This document shows, one piece after another, positions 4,603 through 5,645 of a DNA stretch of 5,645 bases. Numbering within the stretch: the first letter of the stretch is position 1; every line of letters begins with the position of its first letter. The stretch covers positions 1 through 5,645 of the forward strand of contig WQXW01000137.1 in NCBI GenBank assembly GCA_009781575.1. Reading direction: 5' to 3'. Origin of the DNA: Solirubrobacterales bacterium. GTDB taxonomy: Bacteria; Actinomycetota; Thermoleophilia; Solirubrobacterales; Solirubrobacteraceae. The notes below the pieces were generated by a model that worked only from the letters and a program-made list of their open reading frames with translations, did no database searches and had not been told where the DNA came from. The position numbers and the translations under genes were made by a program.

Positions 4603-5547
4603 ATGCCGATCCTCGCCAACATCATCCAGGAAGCGTTCTCGCCCCTGATCTCGCTCTTCCAGGCGATCATGGTGTTCATCCACGAACACATCGTGCCGTT
4701 CAGCTGGGGGCTGGCGATCATCGGGCTCACGGTGGTGGTGCGCGCCGTGATGGTGCCGCTCACGCTCAGTCAGTTCCGCTCGATGCGCAAGCTCCAGCTG
4801 CTGATGCCCGAGATGAAGGCGATCCAGGAACGGTACAAGGACGACAAGCAGCGCCAGAACGAGGAGTTGATGAAGTTCTACCGCGAGAACAAAGTCAACC
4901 CCTTTGCCTCCTGCCTGCCCCTGGTGCTGCAGCTGCCGGTGTTCATCGCGCTCTACTACATGCTGCGCGAGGACCTCAAGAAGCACATCTGCGGCCCCGA
5001 GATGAAGGCCCAGGGCTTCCACACCGCGGCGCAGATCCAGGCGCACTCCTGCAACCAGGTCGCGCCCGGCTCGGCCAAATTCCTGTTCATCCCCGACATC
5101 ACGACCACCGCCACCGGGTGGGTGCTGGTGGTGTTGATCGTGCTCTACATCGCCACCCAGCTGCTCTCCACGGTGCTGATGAGCGCCACCACCGACCGCA
5201 ACCAGCGGTTGATGATGCTGGGGCTGCCGTTTGTGTTCACGATCTTCGTGATCCGCTTCCCCGCCGGCCTGTTGGTCTACTGGATCACCACCAACCTCTG
5301 GACCATGGGCCAGGGCTACTTCGTGCGCCGCACGCTGGGGCCGCCGCCGCCCCCACCGTCGCCGAAGGGCAAGGCCGCCGCCGCCCCCGACAGCGCCCGC
5401 CGCCCGCCGCCGGACCGCCCCGCCCGCGAACCCGCGCTGAGTGGCGCCGGGGCGGGAGCCGGCTCGGGGGCGACGGCCGGGGCCCGTACGACGGCGCCCC
5501 CGCCCCCGCCGCGCAAGCGCAAGAAGCGCTCGGGGCGGCGGCGGTGA
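4603..5547 (+). CDS. yidC: Membrane protein insertase YidC (Oxa1/Alb3 family)
   Basis: YidC inserts and folds membrane proteins, alone or with SecYEG. The product is 314 aa with no cleavable signal peptide or lipobox. Hydrophobic segments lie near 11-30, 35-53 (VVVRAVMVPLT, with the conserved groove Arg47), 102-121 (SCLPLVLQLPVFIALYYML), 172-193 and 205-234. The last holds the family signature FPAGLLVYWITTNLW. The 54-100 stretch is the charged cytoplasmic hairpin. The exported loop 122-165 carries two cysteines, C130 and C150. From 247 on the chain is Pro/Ala/Gly-rich and ends in RKRKKRSGRRR, a basic tail that in other YidC proteins contacts ribosomes. The start is fixed by an in-frame TAG 33 nt upstream; no Shine-Dalgarno is evident. 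The stop overlaps the next gene as GTGA. Confidence 0.97.
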   Translation: MPILANIIQEAFSPLISLFQAIMVFIHEHIVPFSWGLAIIGLTVVVRAVMVPLTLSQFRSMRKLQLLMPEMKAIQERYKDDKQRQNEELMKFYRENKVNPFASCLPLVLQLPVFIALYYMLREDLKKHICGPEMKAQGFHTAAQIQAHSCNQVAPGSAKFLFIPDITTTATGWVLVVLIVLYIATQLLSTVLMSATTDRNQRLMMLGLPFVFTIFVIRFPAGLLVYWITTNLWTMGQGYFVRRTLGPPPPPPSPKGKAAAAPDSARRPPPDRPAREPALSGAGAGAGSGATAGARTTAPPPPPRKRKKRSGRRR

Positions 5548-5645
5548 ACGAGCGCCCCGCTGATCCCCCGCTCGACGGCGACTCCGCCGACTCGGGCGAC
5601 TCCGAGGACTCCACCACGCGCCTGCGCGAGCTGCTCGAGGAGATC
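5544..5645 (+). CDS. jag: Jag/KhpB-like RNA-binding protein (partial, 5' end only)
   Basis: The frame opens with GTG overlapping the yidC stop (GTGA) and runs 34 codons to the window edge. It shows an acidic Asp/Ser-rich N-terminus with four x-Asp-Ser units (residues 12-23), then TRLRELLEEI (25-34), which resembles the start of the Jag helix preceding the KH domain. Jag/KhpB (Jag-N, KH and R3H domains) commonly follows yidC and binds RNA in Gram-positive bacteria. The diagnostic KH and R3H domains are outside the window, so the name rests mainly on gene order and a short helix. The coding call itself is strong. Confidence 0.6.
   Translation, partial: MNERPADPPLDGDSADSGDSEDSTTRLRELLEEI
5577..5612 (+). 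repeat. Four imperfect 9-bp tandem units (x-Asp-Ser repeat)
   Basis: The units are GGCGACTCC, GCCGACTCG, GGCGACTCC and GAGGACTCC, in frame with the Jag-like gene, so each encodes x-Asp-Ser. The first and third units are identical. This is a low-complexity acidic linker of a kind that can change copy number by slippage. Confidence 0.6.

Noticed and set aside
1..5645. A defence, mobile or otherwise novel gene system
   Set aside because: Every coding stretch belongs to the conserved recF-dnaN-dnaA-rpmH-rnpA-yidD-yidC-jag neighbourhood. I saw no transposase, integrase, toxin-antitoxin pair, CRISPR repeats or unassigned gene.

Overview
This window is the chromosomal replication-origin neighbourhood of a high-GC bacterium, with the classic order recF-dnaN-dnaA / rpmH-rnpA-yidD-yidC-(jag). 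The coding DNA is very GC-rich, G/C-ending codons dominate, and several starts are GTG. YidC has no N-terminal signal peptide and carries a Pro/Ala/Gly-rich tail. L34 has the [11 protein letters not shown] ending seen outside the classical Actinomycetes. Together these suggest an actinobacterium, and my best guess is a Thermoleophilia/Solirubrobacterales-type lineage. The phylum is a moderate-confidence inference and the class a low-confidence one.

Left half (1-3464, all on the minus strand): reading leftwards from the centre come dnaA (initiator), a 138-bp non-coding gap, dnaN (sliding clamp), and recF (gap-repair loader), whose 3' end is cut by the window edge. The dnaA-dnaN gap holds the best oriC candidate: one perfect DnaA box, an AT-rich stretch (about 42% GC over 57 bp by hand count, far below its surroundings), and a 13-bp dyad touching the dnaA stop codon.

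Centre (3465-3725): a 261-bp divergent promoter region. It has a TATATT -10-like hexamer facing dnaA and a TATACT hexamer facing rpmH. The rpmH leader contains a strong 8-bp hairpin, and there is a hairpin plus T-run on the dnaA-facing strand. I see no DnaA box here.

Right half (3726-5645, all on the plus strand): rpmH (ribosomal protein L34), rnpA (RNase P protein), yidD (small membrane-protein-insertion factor), yidC (membrane insertase), and the 5' end of a gene in the position of jag/khpB. The genes are tightly packed: a 10-nt gap for rpmH-rnpA and GTGA stop/start overlaps for rnpA-yidD and yidC-jag. The one loose joint is the 88 bp before yidC, which holds a 13-codon mini-ORF with a strong Shine-Dalgarno and a perfect hairpin.

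No mobile element, CRISPR array, tRNA or rRNA was seen. The gene content is ordinary core housekeeping. The points worth a second look are regulatory: the compact origin, the leader hairpins, the mini-ORF before yidC, and the unusual tails and linkers of YidC and the Jag-like protein.
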